Source: Bryobacterales bacterium (GTDB taxonomy: Bacteria > Acidobacteriota > Terriglobia > Bryobacterales > Bryobacteraceae). From it: 64,000 nucleotides of DNA. The stretch lies in the NCBI GenBank assembly GCA_027452065.1, contig DAIDHC010000110.1:1-64000 (forward strand), in the 5' to 3' direction. How positions within the stretch are numbered: position 1 is the stretch's first letter; each line of letters starts with the position of its first letter. The translations under genes and the position numbers were made by a program. Under the pieces are notes generated by a model. That model had not been told where the DNA came from and ran no database searches. It was given only the letters and a program-made list of their open reading frames with translations. This document shows, in pieces, positions 8,550-18,800 of this stretch.

Positions 8550-9008
8550 ATGATCCAGCTTAAGATTAACGGCGAAGAAAAGTCATTCTCCGGCGATCCC
8601 GAAATGCCCCTGCTTTGGTACCTGCGTGACGAGTTGGGGTTGACGGGCGCCAAGTTCGGCTGCGGCACAGGTTTGTGCGGCGCCTGTACGGTCCACCAGA
8701 ACGGAGCGGCCATCCGGGCGTGCATCACGCCGATGAAGCGGGCGGCGGGAAAAGAAATCACCACGATCGAAGGTTTGGGGGCACAGAAGCTTCACCCGGT
8801 TCAAGTGGCCTGGATCAAGCACGAAGTCCCGCAATGCGGCTACTGCCAGCCCGGCCAGATCATGCAGGCGGCGGCGCTGCTGCGGACCAACCCCAAACCG
8901 ACGGAGGAGGATATCGACCAGGCGATGTCGGGCAACATCTGCCGCTGCGGCACTTATCAGCGCATCAAGGCCGCCATCGCCGATGCGGCCCGGGGGAGGG
9001 CGCGATGA
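8550..9008 (+). CDS. iorA: [2Fe-2S] subunit of molybdenum hydroxylase (isoquinoline 1-oxidoreductase alpha-like)
   Basis: 152 residues with both iron-sulfur motifs of the xanthine oxidase small subunit. The plant-ferredoxin cluster ligands are C38, C43, C46 and C58 ([16 protein letters not shown]). The C-terminal helical cluster ligands are C96, C99, C131 and C133 ([18 protein letters not shown]). It passes electrons from the molybdenum centre of the next gene's product. Its TGA overlaps the ATG of the large subunit (ATGA from 9005). A leader hairpin precedes it. The symbol is by family; the true substrate (aldehyde or N-heterocycle) is not determinable. Confidence 0.9.
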   Translation: MIQLKINGEEKSFSGDPEMPLLWYLRDELGLTGAKFGCGTGLCGACTVHQNGAAIRACITPMKRAAGKEITTIEGLGAQKLHPVQVAWIKHEVPQCGYCQPGQIMQAAALLRTNPKPTEEDIDQAMSGNICRCGTYQRIKAAIADAARGRAR

Positions 9009-11266
9009 TGATCGAGAATGTAAGCCGCCGCGGCTTCCTGGGTTCGCTGGTTTCAGCCGGCGCGCTCGTCCTCGGGGTCAAGATTCTTCCTCAGCCTGCG
9101 CTTGCCGACGCGTCCGCCAACGGCCTCAGGGCCGATGCTGCCGTGCTTCACCCGAGTGTCTATCTTGGCCTCGATACCGACGGGACCGTCTATATTGTCT
9201 GCCATCGCTCCGAAATGGGCGCCGGTATCCGCACTACGCTCCCGATGATTCTTGCCGACGAGCTGGAAGCGGATTGGAAAAGGGTGCGGGTCGAACAGGC
9301 CCCGGGCGATGAGAAGTACGGCTCGCAGAGTACGGACGGTTCGCACTCGGTCCGCGATTTCTTCGATCCGATGCGGCAGGCCGGCGCCACCGCCCGGTTG
9401 ATGCTGATCCGCGCCGCCGCCGCGAAGTGGGGCGTGGCGGAGGGCGAATGCATGGGGCGGCTTCATGAAGTGGTTCACACCCCGAGCGGGCGCGTCGCGA
9501 GCTACGGCGAACTTGCCGCGGCCGCCGCCAGGCTTGCTGTGCCGAAGAAAGAGGAACTGAAGTTCAAGTCTCCCGATCAATGGCGCTACATCGGCAAGGA
9601 GGTGCCAGGCTACGACATTCCGGCCATGGTGACCGGAAAGGCCCAGTTCGGAATGGACGTGCGCACCGAAGGGATGTTGTACGCCTCGGTGGAACGCCCA
9701 CCGGTGCTGGGTGGCAGATGGAAGTCGGTGGACGACGCCGCGGCGCTGGCTGTTCCTGGCGTGCGGCGCACGGCCATCATTCCGCCGTTCAAACCGCCGC
9801 ACGCGTTTCAGGCGCTTGGTGGGGTCGCGGTGCTCGCCGACAATACCTGGGCGGCGCTGCAGGGCCGACAGAAGCTGAAGATCAGTTGGGAAGATGGCCC
9901 CAACGGCGTTTACGAGTCGCAGCGTTACAAAGGCGAGCTTCAGGCGACGGCCCGAAGGCCGGGCAAGGTCGTTCGGAACGTGGGCGATGTCGAGAAGCAA
10001 TTCGCGCTGGGCGGCCGCATCATCGAGGCCGAATACTACGTTCCCCATCTCGCGCACGCGGCGATGGAGCCTGTGGTCGCGATGGCGCATTATCAGGATG
10101 GCAAGGTCACCGCGTGGGCGTCGACACAGGATCCGCAGGCTAGCCAGGAAACCGTCGCCGCCGCGCTCGGCATCGACAAGCGGAACGTTACTTGTCACGT
10201 CACGTTACTGGGTGGCGGCTTTGGACGGAAATCCAAGCCTGATTACGTGGCCGAGGCGGCGATCCTCTCCAAACAAGCCGGAAGGCCGGTAAAGGTGGTT
10301 TGGACGCGCGAGGACGACATCCGCTTCGACTACCTGCACGCGGTGGCGGCAATGTATATGAAGGCGCGATTGGACGAGAGCGGCAAGCCGACAGCCTGGC
10401 TCCAGCGCTCGGTGTTTCCTCCCATCGTTTCCACTTTCGAGCAGAACGCCGAGTACGGAGGAGCGGATGAAATGGGCATGGGCTGGACGGATGTGCCGTT
10501 CGACTTGCCCAATCATCGGGCCGAAAACGGGGCAGCCCCGGCCCATGTCCGGATCGGGTGGATGCGATCGGTATCCAATATCTACCACGCCTTCGCCGTA
10601 TCGTCTTTCGCCGACGAACTCGCTCACCAGGCAGGCCGCGACCCGCTGGATTACCTGCTGGAACTGATTGGAGGGTCGCGAAAGATCGATCTCAAAGCCC
10701 AGGGCGTCGACTACTCCAATTACGGCGGAACGCCGGCGGAATACCCGCTCGACACCGCTCGGCTGAAGCATGTCATCCAATTGGCGGCGACGAGCGCGGG
10801 CTGGGGAAAACGAAAGCCCGGCAATGGCTGGGGCATGGGCATCGCCGCGCACCGCAGCTTTCTCACTTACGTTGCCACGGTTGTCGAGGTCGAAGTGGAC
10901 GGCAATGGCAAGCTCCGCATTCCCAATGTGTACTACGCCGTTGATGCCGGCTTGACGGTCAACCCGGAGAGGGTCCGTTCGCAGTTTGAAGGGGCCGCGG
11001 TTTTTGGAACGAGCGTCGCCCTTCTGGGCGAAATCACGGCTGCGAACGGGCGGATCGTCCAGTCGAACTTCCACGACTACCCCGTAGCGCGCATCCATCA
11101 GGCTCCGGTTCGCACGTCCGTGCAAGTTGTGAACAATAGCGAGCCGCCGGCGGGTATCGGCGAACCCGGCGTTCCCCCATTTCCGCCCGCGCTGTGCAAT
11201 GCAATTTTTGCTGCCACGGGAAAGCGCGTGCGCGAGCTTCCACTATCCAAGCACGGCTTCGCCTGA
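9005..11266 (+). CDS. iorB: Molybdopterin large subunit (isoquinoline 1-oxidoreductase beta/aldehyde dehydrogenase-like)
   Basis: 753 residues from ATG 9005; the open frame continues upstream to 8675 but overlaps iorA and lacks signals. The N-terminus is a Tat signal ([18 protein letters not shown]), so the holoenzyme is exported folded, carrying the small subunit with it. Features of the xanthine oxidase family include [24 protein letters not shown] at the Mo-pterin loop, and near the C-terminus [13 protein letters not shown], which holds the catalytic Glu. It lacks the FAD subunit, as usual for the IorB/AorAB group, and probably donates electrons to a cytochrome. The substrate is unknown. 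A strong hairpin follows the stop. Confidence 0.9.
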   Translation: MMIENVSRRGFLGSLVSAGALVLGVKILPQPALADASANGLRADAAVLHPSVYLGLDTDGTVYIVCHRSEMGAGIRTTLPMILADELEADWKRVRVEQAPGDEKYGSQSTDGSHSVRDFFDPMRQAGATARLMLIRAAAAKWGVAEGECMGRLHEVVHTPSGRVASYGELAAAAARLAVPKKEELKFKSPDQWRYIGKEVPGYDIPAMVTGKAQFGMDVRTEGMLYASVERPPVLGGRWKSVDDAAALAVPGVRRTAIIPPFKPPHAFQALGGVAVLADNTWAALQGRQKLKISWEDGPNGVYESQRYKGELQATARRPGKVVRNVGDVEKQFALGGRIIEAEYYVPHLAHAAMEPVVAMAHYQDGKVTAWASTQDPQASQETVAAALGIDKRNVTCHVTLLGGGFGRKSKPDYVAEAAILSKQAGRPVKVVWTREDDIRFDYLHAVAAMYMKARLDESGKPTAWLQRSVFPPIVSTFEQNAEYGGADEMGMGWTDVPFDLPNHRAENGAAPAHVRIGWMRSVSNIYHAFAVSSFADELAHQAGRDPLDYLLELIGGSRKIDLKAQGVDYSNYGGTPAEYPLDTARLKHVIQLAATSAGWGKRKPGNGWGMGIAAHRSFLTYVATVVEVEVDGNGKLRIPNVYYAVDAGLTVNPERVRSQFEGAAVFGTSVALLGEITAANGRIVQSNFHDYPVARIHQAPVRTSVQVVNNSEPPAGIGEPGVPPFPPALCNAIFAATGKRVRELPLSKHGFA

Positions 11267-11277
11267 GATCGAGACAG

Positions 11278-11307
11278 TGGCCTGCCGAGGGCTTTCTCGG
11301 TAGGCCA
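11278..11307 (+). terminator. Strong hairpin after the molybdenum hydroxylase operon
   Basis: A 12-bp stem (TGGCCTGCCGAG against CTCGGTAGGCCA, one G-T wobble) with a 6-nt loop starts 12 nt after the iorB-like stop. There is no U-tract, so it may be a GC-rich intrinsic terminator of limited strength or an mRNA 3' stabiliser. Confidence 0.6.
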
Positions 11308-11585
11308 AATTGTGCCGCGAAACGGTTGTGTCCTGCTGCGGGGAATACGGGAGCCCGCGCTTCAAAGGTGATGCCGGCGCTGGACGCCCGCCCATGTTCT
11401 CGACGTAGCAACAAGATAGCGGAGAGTGGTCTTTCGCTGGCGCCGCGGCAATCGCGATGACCGGCAGCAAAGAGAACTGCGACAAGGCGGAGGCCGCTGG
11501 ACGAGAAAAAGCGGGCCGGAGGACGCCGGCGGGCGGCGGCCTCCGGCCCTCGCGAGAGCCAGGAGAGCGGGGACTAACGCCTGGC
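11308..11585. other. Convergent intergenic region, nothing recognised
   Basis: Together with the hairpin before it, this is the only stretch over 300 bases without a supported gene. It lies between two convergent genes. Short open frames in it (for example 11426-11638 and 11457-11705 on the plus strand) show no ribosome site or family features. No tRNA-like fold, repeat or recognisable small RNA was seen. The 3' half is very GC-rich (about 11510-11560) with partial self-complementarity. Confidence 0.5.
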
Positions 11586-12479
11586 TCAGTCGCCCGGGGG
11601 GGCCGTTGTGGGAGATGTTGCTGCCGGTCGCGTTTTGAGCGATGGCGAACTCGCCGATGCTTGGGCGCTGGTGGAGGATGCGCCGGTTGCCGCCGTTTGA
11701 CTTGAGGTGTATTTCGGCTCGCTCACATAGCCTTTGACCTCATTCTTGCCGATCTCGTTCACCACCAGCTCTACAGGTTGCGTCCGCCCGGCCAGGTTGA
11801 TCCAGACGGGTTCGTAGAGATTGATGTGCTTCTTTTCAAGCCGCTGGTCACCCACGTTCATGACGAGATCGAAGTAGTCGTGTTTTGTGTTTGCCTTGCG
11901 CAGCGACAAGCCGAGCGGGCCGACGCGCTGGAAGCTCTTGGACTTGTCGATCGTGAATTCGTAATAACTTCGCTCGCCGCGCTTCTCGAGAGCTACGAGT
12001 TCGTCATGACTGGCGGCGATAGAACCGCTGAGTTCGTCATGGGTGGACTGCAGACGTCCTTGAAGGTCCTGAGTGGCGCTTGAGGTAGAGACCACTTGCT
12101 GGCGCGTCTCAGCCAACTCGCGCTGTTGCTTATCCACTTGGGACTGAAGGCGCTGTAAACGCGGATCGACGCTGGTGCGGTGGTGGGCAGGCCGGAGTGG
12201 GGCTGGGGCGGCCGTAACTGCGGGCGCGGGTGCCACTGAGGTTGCGGAGGCGGACATCGCCTGCAGCTTCTGTGACATCGCCTGCATCTGAGTCTGCATC
12301 TGGTTCAACGCTTCGCTGGTTTGAGCGTTTTCGGCCTCCAGCGATTGTGTGTAGCGGTGCTCTCGGAAAACTCCGATTGCCCCTGCCGCGACGGTGCCGG
12401 CCAGCGCCGCCGTCAACAACATGCCGCCGAGTCCGATCGGTCGGCGGCGATTCATCGGCTCCTCGAACTCCGTCTCCAT
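11586..12479 (-). CDS. Membrane-anchored coiled-coil protein of unknown function
   Basis: 297 residues from the ATG at 12479, preceded by AGAGG. A charged N-terminus (METEFEEPMNRRRP) leads into one membrane segment (LGGMLLTAALAGTVAAGAIGVF, about 17-38). A coiled coil rich in Gln, Glu, Met and Ser follows, interrupted by a Pro/Ala linker, to about residue 180. A compact domain then begins at ERSYYEFTIDKSKSFQRVGP and contains HDYFDLVMNVGDQRL, EPVWINLAGRTQPVELVVN and GYVSEPKY. The tail is low complexity in Ser, Ala and Thr. The layout is cytoplasm - membrane - periplasmic coiled coil - globular domain. I recall similar proteins in Acidobacteria without assigned function. Confidence 0.75.
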   Translation of the reverse strand: METEFEEPMNRRRPIGLGGMLLTAALAGTVAAGAIGVFREHRYTQSLEAENAQTSEALNQMQTQMQAMSQKLQAMSASATSVAPAPAVTAAPAPLRPAHHRTSVDPRLQRLQSQVDKQQRELAETRQQVVSTSSATQDLQGRLQSTHDELSGSIAASHDELVALEKRGERSYYEFTIDKSKSFQRVGPLGLSLRKANTKHDYFDLVMNVGDQRLEKKHINLYEPVWINLAGRTQPVELVVNEIGKNEVKGYVSEPKYTSSQTAATGASSTSAQASASSPSLKTRPAATSPTTAPPGD

Positions 12480-12695
12480 CGTAGTTAACCTCTGCCCTGC
12501 GGGGAATGCATTCCGCATGCCACGCGGGTCCCCAGAATTCTCAGCACGTTGCCGATGGCGGGAAGGCAAATATCTACGTCCCGCGCAATTCTTACATGTC
12601 GATTTTTCGCGCTCGCCGGCCCCGAGCGCAGGCTCAGTCCACGGCAGCCAAGCCCGGCGACTACGCGTGCGGGGCTTCTCGTCCGTACCCAGGGC

Positions 12696-12714
12696 CAGCG
12701 GTATCGGGCCGCTG
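12696..12714 (-). terminator. Possible hairpin downstream of the histidine kinase gene
   Basis: CAGCGG (12696-12701) and CCGCTG (12709-12714) pair around a 7-nt loop, 4 nt after the kinase stop on the minus strand. There is no U-tract, so termination is only suggested. Confidence 0.3.
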
Positions 12715-12717
12715 CGA

Positions 12718-14121
12718 TCAGTCCTCCGGCAGCGGCAGGCGCACCTGGAAGCAAGTGCGGCCGGGACGGGATTCGAAGCCTACTTCTCCCCGGTGTTGCC
12801 GCACGACCCGGGCAACCGTCTCCAGGCCGAGGCCGGTTCCTTCGCCCACGTCTTTTGTAGTGAAAAAGGGTTCGAAAACGCGGCTCTGAATCTCGAGCGG
12901 TATGCCCGGCCCATTGTCTTCAATCTCGACAACTGCCTGATTTCCGTCACGCCGAGTTCGGAGGCGAAGCTCTCCTTTCCCTTGCATGGAAGAAACAGCG
13001 TTGTCGATCAGGTTCGTCCAAACCTGGTTCAACTCACTGCCGTGAGCACAGACGCGGGGCAGGGAAGGATCAAAATCGCGAATCACGGTGACGCCCTTCT
13101 TTAACTTGTGGCCGAGCATCGTCAGGGTGGCTTCGATGCCCTTATGAAGATCAACCTCCTGCTCGGGAGCCTGATCCATAAAAGAGTATTCTTTGATTGC
13201 CTGGACAAGTTCGGAAATTCGTCCAGCGCTGACCTCAATTTCAGAAACCAACTGCTCGACGGCGGCACTGGCGGCAATCCGCTCGACCGCATCGGGAAGA
13301 AGCTCCGGGCCGGTTAACTCTTCGAATGTCTCCAGCATTGGTTCGTCAAAACCGCACTCGACCAGAGCTGCGGCATGTTTCCAGGCATCTGCCACGCCGT
13401 GGCGTTCGAGCCAGTCGATCATCTCCTGCTCACGGTCGCTCTGTGCGAGCGGATCGAGCTTGAGGCTTCCGAGCCGTGCAAGCGCCTGCGCCTCGAAGGC
13501 GAAGAATCGTTCTTTCTCGGCAATGGTGGCATTGTGTTTGCTTAAGCGCAAATTGGCCGACTTGAGCGCTGCAACGGCCTCCCGAAGACCTGCGGCACCC
13601 TGGCGGACGGCGGCCGCGGGATTGTTCAGTTCGTGGGCGAGACCGGCCGAAAGCTTGCCCAGCGCGGCCAGTTTCTCCCGCTGCTGCTCGGCGCGCGTTG
13701 CACTTCGTACGCGATCCGTGAGGATGGCTGTGAGGCGCGGCGCCAATTCTGGAATTCTCTCCAGCATCGGCCGGAACTGATCGCGGTGAACACGGGCAAT
13801 TCGGCACCGGGTGATGGTCCGGGTCGTTCCGGGAAAGTGAGTCAACCGCGATCCGGGAAGCAGACCGGTCAAATCACCGGCATGGGCGTGCAGCACGGCC
13901 CACTCGCCATTGCCGACCTCGCGGCGGAATTCAAGCTCGCCTTCAGTCAAGACGATCATATGGTCGGCCGGGTCACCGGGCCGCGCCAGTATTTCCCCAG
14001 CTTCGTAACGCAGGTCTTCGGCGTGGGCCGCGAGCCAATCCACGTCCTGCCGCGAGAGTCCGGCAAAGGCAGGGATGGCACCGAGGGCGTCTGTCAGCGG
14101 AATTTCTTGAGAGGTGTCCAT
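12718..14121 (-). CDS. Sensor histidine kinase with N-terminal cyclic-nucleotide-binding-like domain
   Basis: 467 residues from ATG 14121 (GGTGG upstream, 10 nt after the previous stop). Residues about 15-130 form a cNMP-binding-like beta roll (YEAGEILARPGDPADHMIVLTEGEL, HAGDLTGLLPGSRL). There is no membrane segment, so it is soluble. The phosphoacceptor H-box is LSAGLAHELNNPAAA (H163). A helical insert follows, then the ATPase domain with the N-box (NQVWTNLIDNA), G1 (EIEDNGPGIP), F (FFTTKD) and G2 (GTGLGL). The adjacent gene codes for a receiver domain fused to a reductase-like module and is the obvious phosphotransfer partner. The ligand of the N-terminal domain is unknown; the arginine-containing phosphate cassette typical of true cAMP binders is not evident. 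Confidence 0.9.
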   Translation of the reverse strand: MDTSQEIPLTDALGAIPAFAGLSRQDVDWLAAHAEDLRYEAGEILARPGDPADHMIVLTEGELEFRREVGNGEWAVLHAHAGDLTGLLPGSRLTHFPGTTRTITRCRIARVHRDQFRPMLERIPELAPRLTAILTDRVRSATRAEQQREKLAALGKLSAGLAHELNNPAAAVRQGAAGLREAVAALKSANLRLSKHNATIAEKERFFAFEAQALARLGSLKLDPLAQSDREQEMIDWLERHGVADAWKHAAALVECGFDEPMLETFEELTGPELLPDAVERIAASAAVEQLVSEIEVSAGRISELVQAIKEYSFMDQAPEQEVDLHKGIEATLTMLGHKLKKGVTVIRDFDPSLPRVCAHGSELNQVWTNLIDNAVSSMQGKGELRLRTRRDGNQAVVEIEDNGPGIPLEIQSRVFEPFFTTKDVGEGTGLGLETVARVVRQHRGEVGFESRPGRTCFQVRLPLPED

Positions 14122-14131
14122 CGGTCCACCG

Positions 14132-15802
14132 TCACAGGTTGCTGAGATATTGATGCACAAACTGGACCGCCACGGAACCTTCTCCGACTCCTGCGGCCAC
14201 GCGTTTTACCGATCCAAGGCGCACGTCGCCGACTGCAAACACGCCCGGAACGCTGGTTTCGAAGATTGCGGGTTCGCGGGCGGCCGTCCATCCCCGGGGC
14301 CTTCGGCGCTCGCGAGCATATGCCGCGCCGGTGAGAATGAATCCCCGATCGTCGCGCTCGACGAAATCGCCGAGCCAGGTGGTTCTGGGCGCGGCCCCGA
14401 TGAAGATGAACAGCGAGTTGGCGGCTACGGTCTCCTCGGTTCCGGTGGCGTCGCACGCGATACGGAGCGCCTCCAGGTGGTCGGCTCCGATTGCTTCCAC
14501 TACCCGCGTCCTGGTGTGGACTTCGATGTTGGGCGTGCGGCCGATCTGGTCGATGAGGTACTTCGACATGGTCGCCGCCAGACCTTCGCCGCGTACCAGC
14601 ATCACGACCCGCCGGGCGTAGCGGGCGAAATTCATGGCGGCCTGGCCGGCTGAGTTCGCTCCGCCGACCACGAAAACGGTTTCGTCTTTGCATGCCAAAG
14701 CTTCGGTGGAGCCGCTGCCGTAGTAAACCCCGGCGCCGCTCAGCGCCTCGACGCCGGGTACTTCGAGCGTCTTCCATTGCACTCCCGTGGCGATCATCAG
14801 CACGTGACAGGACAGCTCGGTTCCGTCGGCCAGCTTCACGTAACGATAAGGTCCATCGGCGCGCGCCGCAACCGCTTCTTGTGGCGTTAGAATCTCGACG
14901 CCAAACCGCCTGGCCTGGGTGACCGCCCGCCGAGCCAATTCGCCGCCGCTTACGCCGGAGGGAAAGCCGAGATAGTTCTCGATGCGGGAGCTCAGCCCAG
15001 CCTGGCCGCCGGGAGCTTCGCGCTCGACCATCAGCGTCCCGACGCCCTCGGACGCCGCGTAGACGCCCGCCGCCAGCCCAGCCGGGCCGCCGCCGACGAT
15101 GATCATCTGATAAAAGTCCGAGGCGGCGCTTGTTTGAAGTCCCAGTTGCGCCGCCATTGCCGCCCCGCTTGCCTCGGTGACAATCGTTCCGTCGGCAAGC
15201 ACTGCTACCGGCAGCCGGTCCCTTTCGGGGCCGAGCGATTCCAACAGACGCTGCGTGTCACTATCCGTCGTGCTCAGTTCCACGTCCAACCAGCGGTAGG
15301 GAATCTGCTGGCGGGACAGAAAGTCACGGATCTCGTAAGAGCGGGGCGACCAGCGAGTTCCCAACACCCGCACGCCGTCGAAGGGCGGACGATAGCCGGC
15401 GCGCCAGTCCTCAAGCAAGTCGTCGAGCACAGGATAAAGCCCCTCCTCAGCCGGGTCCCAAGGCTTGAGTAGATAGTGGTGGAGGTGGATGTCATTGATG
15501 GCCCGGATGGCCGCGGTTGTGTCGGCGTAGGCGGTGAGCAGGACTCGCCGCGCTTCCGGGAACAGGATCTTGGCCTGCGCCAGAAACTCGATGCCGTCCA
15601 TCTGCGGCATCCGGTGGTCGGCTAACAGGAGACTGACCGGTTCGTTGCGCAGTTGCAGGCGCCGAAGCAGGTCGAGCGCCGCAGATCCGGAGCCTGCCCG
15701 AAGAATGCGATATTCGCCCGCATACCGCCGCCGCAGATCCCGTTCGATGGCCCGCAAAACTTCGGCGTCGTCGTCCACGGTCAATAGTGCTGGCTTTGTC
15801 AT
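14132..15802 (-). CDS. Response-regulator receiver fused to glutaredoxin-like and thioredoxin reductase-like domains
   Basis: 556 residues in three parts. Receiver 1-125: acidic pocket VDDD (9-12), phosphoacceptor D62 in LLLADHRMPQMDG, T90 and K113 in LLKPW. Residues about 143-225 have the glutaredoxin/thioredoxin-like order VRVLGTRWSPRSYEIRDFL...IPYRWLDVE...LPVAVL, but the CPYC position reads SPRS. The flavoprotein part 230-556 has the FAD site (IIVGGGPAGLAAGVYAASEG), the NAD(P)-fold motif VVGGANSAGQAA, and FAVGDVR at the C-terminal FAD contact. Where thioredoxin reductase carries CATC, this protein has YYGSGSTEA. It therefore keeps the FAD and probably NAD(P)H sites but not the redox-active cysteines. 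It is 26 nt after the tricorn-like gene and 10 nt before the histidine kinase. Output is probably flavin- or pyridine-nucleotide-linked rather than DNA binding. Confidence 0.9.
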   Translation of the reverse strand: MTKPALLTVDDDAEVLRAIERDLRRRYAGEYRILRAGSGSAALDLLRRLQLRNEPVSLLLADHRMPQMDGIEFLAQAKILFPEARRVLLTAYADTTAAIRAINDIHLHHYLLKPWDPAEEGLYPVLDDLLEDWRAGYRPPFDGVRVLGTRWSPRSYEIRDFLSRQQIPYRWLDVELSTTDSDTQRLLESLGPERDRLPVAVLADGTIVTEASGAAMAAQLGLQTSAASDFYQMIIVGGGPAGLAAGVYAASEGVGTLMVEREAPGGQAGLSSRIENYLGFPSGVSGGELARRAVTQARRFGVEILTPQEAVAARADGPYRYVKLADGTELSCHVLMIATGVQWKTLEVPGVEALSGAGVYYGSGSTEALACKDETVFVVGGANSAGQAAMNFARYARRVVMLVRGEGLAATMSKYLIDQIGRTPNIEVHTRTRVVEAIGADHLEALRIACDATGTEETVAANSLFIFIGAAPRTTWLGDFVERDDRGFILTGAAYARERRRPRGWTAAREPAIFETSVPGVFAVGDVRLGSVKRVAAGVGEGSVAVQFVHQYLSNL

Positions 15803-15828
15803 ACGGCGTCTTGCTCTCAGTTACGAGT

Positions 15829-18800
15829 TCAGTGACTGGTCTGGTTCAACAAAACTTCGATCGCGCGGTCAAGTTGCGAGTCCCGTCCCTCAATCCATTC
15901 CCCAACGGGCCGCTGAACTTCCACGTCGACGGGCCTTGGGTTCATCTCCATGGTTTTGCCGTCAGCGCCCTGTACGCGCACTTCGGGAAGGCGCAGGAAG
16001 GAGCCATCGATCAACTGCTCGCCCCATGTGTAGATAATCCAGCCGGCGGTCGGCTCGCCAACTACCTTGCCGAGTTTCAGGAATCGGTAGCCCTCCGTAA
16101 AATCCTCGGCGTCCGAAAGGGATTCCTCGTTTGTGACCAGGACCGTTGGCGTGCCGAGTGCTCGCTGGCCCAGGTAGGCGCGGGAAGGGACGGGATCGAG
16201 CCCGCGGCGGGTCATGGTCAGGTAGTTGCGGCGGGCAAATACGTCGAGCACATGTCCGTTCACAAATCCTCCGTGATTGGCGCGCAAATCGATTACTACG
16301 CCTTGCCTGGTCTCATTGGCAGCGTCGAGGTCGACATAAAGCTGCGTCAACGAGGCCTCGCTCATGTCGGCGATGTGCACGTATCCGAGCTTTCCCTTGC
16401 TGACGCGATCGACGTAGGCGCGCTTCTCTTCCACCCACTCGCGATAGCGCAGGTGCGTTTCCTGAGCCGTCGTCACCGATTGCAGCGTTACCGTGCGTTT
16501 CCGTGTTTGGTCACCACCCGCGGCGATATCGACAACGACTTTCTTTCCCGCCTCGTCCTCGAGCAAGGCATCGAGATTGGTGTTCGGTCCGATGGCCTGC
16601 CCGTTCACCGCTGTCAGCCGGTCACCGGGACGAATCGTCCCCTCCACTGAAGCGGGGCCTTCGGCCAGAACCTCACGAACGAACAGTCCGTCTCCGGCCT
16701 CATTTCGTCCCCGGTCGAAACGCAAACCCAATCGGCCGACCGGTGACGGAGGGAACGCCGCCGGCCCGGCGATACCGCAGTGGGAAGCATTCAGATCGCC
16801 GATCATGAGGCTGACAATACGACGCATTTCCGCCGGCGTGCGGCTGCCGAGAACGTAAGGTGCGTATTGAGCGCGCTCCCGGTTCCAATCAACGCCGTGG
16901 AACGAGGGGTCGAAAAAGAGCCGGTTTAGCAGCGACCATGCCTGCTCGAAGGCCGCCATCTTCTCGGAGTTGAAGTCGACCTCCATTTCAGCCTGAAGGG
17001 AAAGAGGTTTCGGCTGGCGGGATTCAAGCGTGACATGCATCACCTTACCGCCATCGAGGAAAAACACTTCCTTCGAGTCCGGGGTGAAGGCGTAGTCCTG
17101 CTTCCGGCCAGCGGTGGAGGTAAGCTGCCGGGCGACGGGCTTTTCTCGCGCCAGTTCGTCCAGCGAATAGGTGAATAGATTGATCTGGCCGCCGACGCGC
17201 GCTGGGAACAGCAGCGTCTTCCCGTCGGGGCTGATCATGGGAGCCTCGGCGTCGAGGCCGAGCGGCAATATGTCGAGACGATTCCGGACGCCATCGAAGT
17301 TCACCTTCACATCGGCGGGCTTTTCAATACTGCCTTCAGCGGGTGTCTTTTCGCCTGCCGGCAGCTTCGCACCGGACGGCCGCTCGACTTTGAACAGGTC
17401 CTGGAACTGGTCCTCGCGAAACTTGGGCAGACGCGGGACCAGGTCCACGCGTGCGATCTGGGACGGCTCGCTGCGCTGCGCCGTGTCGAACAGTAAATAC
17501 TTCCCGTCGTGGCTCCAGGCGATGCCCAGCGCAGTTTCGCCATTGGCGAGAAAACTCACCGGACGTCCGGCTCCTCCCGCCGCCGGCGCCAAGAGGACGT
17601 TGCGAAACGATTTGGCTCCTACGCTGGCGTAGGCGATCCATTGGCTGTCAGGAGACCACGCGACCGTTGGCTCTCTGAGATAGCCGGTCGTCACCACCCG
17701 CTCCGCTCCGCCCGCGGTTGGCAGCACTCTCAGGTCCCGGCCCGCGCGAACGAACGCCACCCATTTCCCGTCGGGTGAAAAGACCGGCAGTTCGTCCTCT
17801 TCCACCGAACTGGTCAGTTGCGTCTCCTTTGAAGTCGTGAAGTCGTACAGGAAAACCTGCCCGTTTCCGTTTCTGTTCGAGATGTAGACGATCCGTTTGC
17901 TGTCGGCAGACCAATGCACGTCATCCTCGACGGCGGGCGTCTTCGTCACACGAATCGCGTCCCCGCCGTCTTTGGCGGAGGCCGCGAAGATCTCCCCATG
18001 CGCGGTAACAGCCACTTTCTTACCATCGGGCGACAGCGCCAGACTGGTGAATTCCCCCAGGCGTTGATGCGTCACGGCCGGCCCATCGGCGGCGCCTACG
18101 AGCTCGATTGGTACCTCGGCGGCCCTGCCATTCGCCGTATCCGTCCGCCAGATCGCGAAATTGCGTTCGAAATAGACGGCCTTTCCGTCAGCGGTGATGG
18201 AGGGAAACAGGAACCGCCCGCCCGTGAGGTGCGTCGTCTGCTTCGGCTGTGCTCCTCCGCGTGTGTCGAGCGCCCAAAGATTTTCATCGCCGCTCTTATC
18301 GGAGACAAAGTAGAGAGTCCGCCCATCGGGCGCCCACATGGGCCAGTCCTGTTTCGCACCTCCGCCGACCAGCCGTTGGTAACCGGCGTCGCCGTCAATC
18401 GGCTTGAGCCAGATCTCGGATTCGTCCAGATGGCTGTGCCCATGGCGCCACCACTGCGCCATGCTGAAACCCCGGGCGACAAAAGCCACCTGGCGGCCGT
18501 CGGGCGAGGGCGACGCGTAGTACTCGCTGAGAAATTCGTCGCGGCTCACCTCCAGGGGCGTTCCGCCGCCGGCGCTCACGCGGAAGATATCCGTTGAGCC
18601 GCCAATGTCGTTCACGCCGGAGGTGAAGTATATCCATTTGCCGTCTCGGGACCAGGCGTCGAGTCGGTCCGGCACATCGCTAAAGGTCAAACGCCGCAAT
18701 TGTCCGTTAGCCAGAGTGAGAATGTAAATATCGCCGTTGCCGGTGCGGTCCGACACAAAGGCCAATCGTGTCCCGTCGGGCGAGAACATCGGGCGCGACT

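Noticed and set aside
8675-9004. N-terminal extension of the molybdopterin large subunit
   Set aside because: It overlaps iorA out of frame; the ATG at 9005 starts a clean Tat signal and overlaps the iorA stop.
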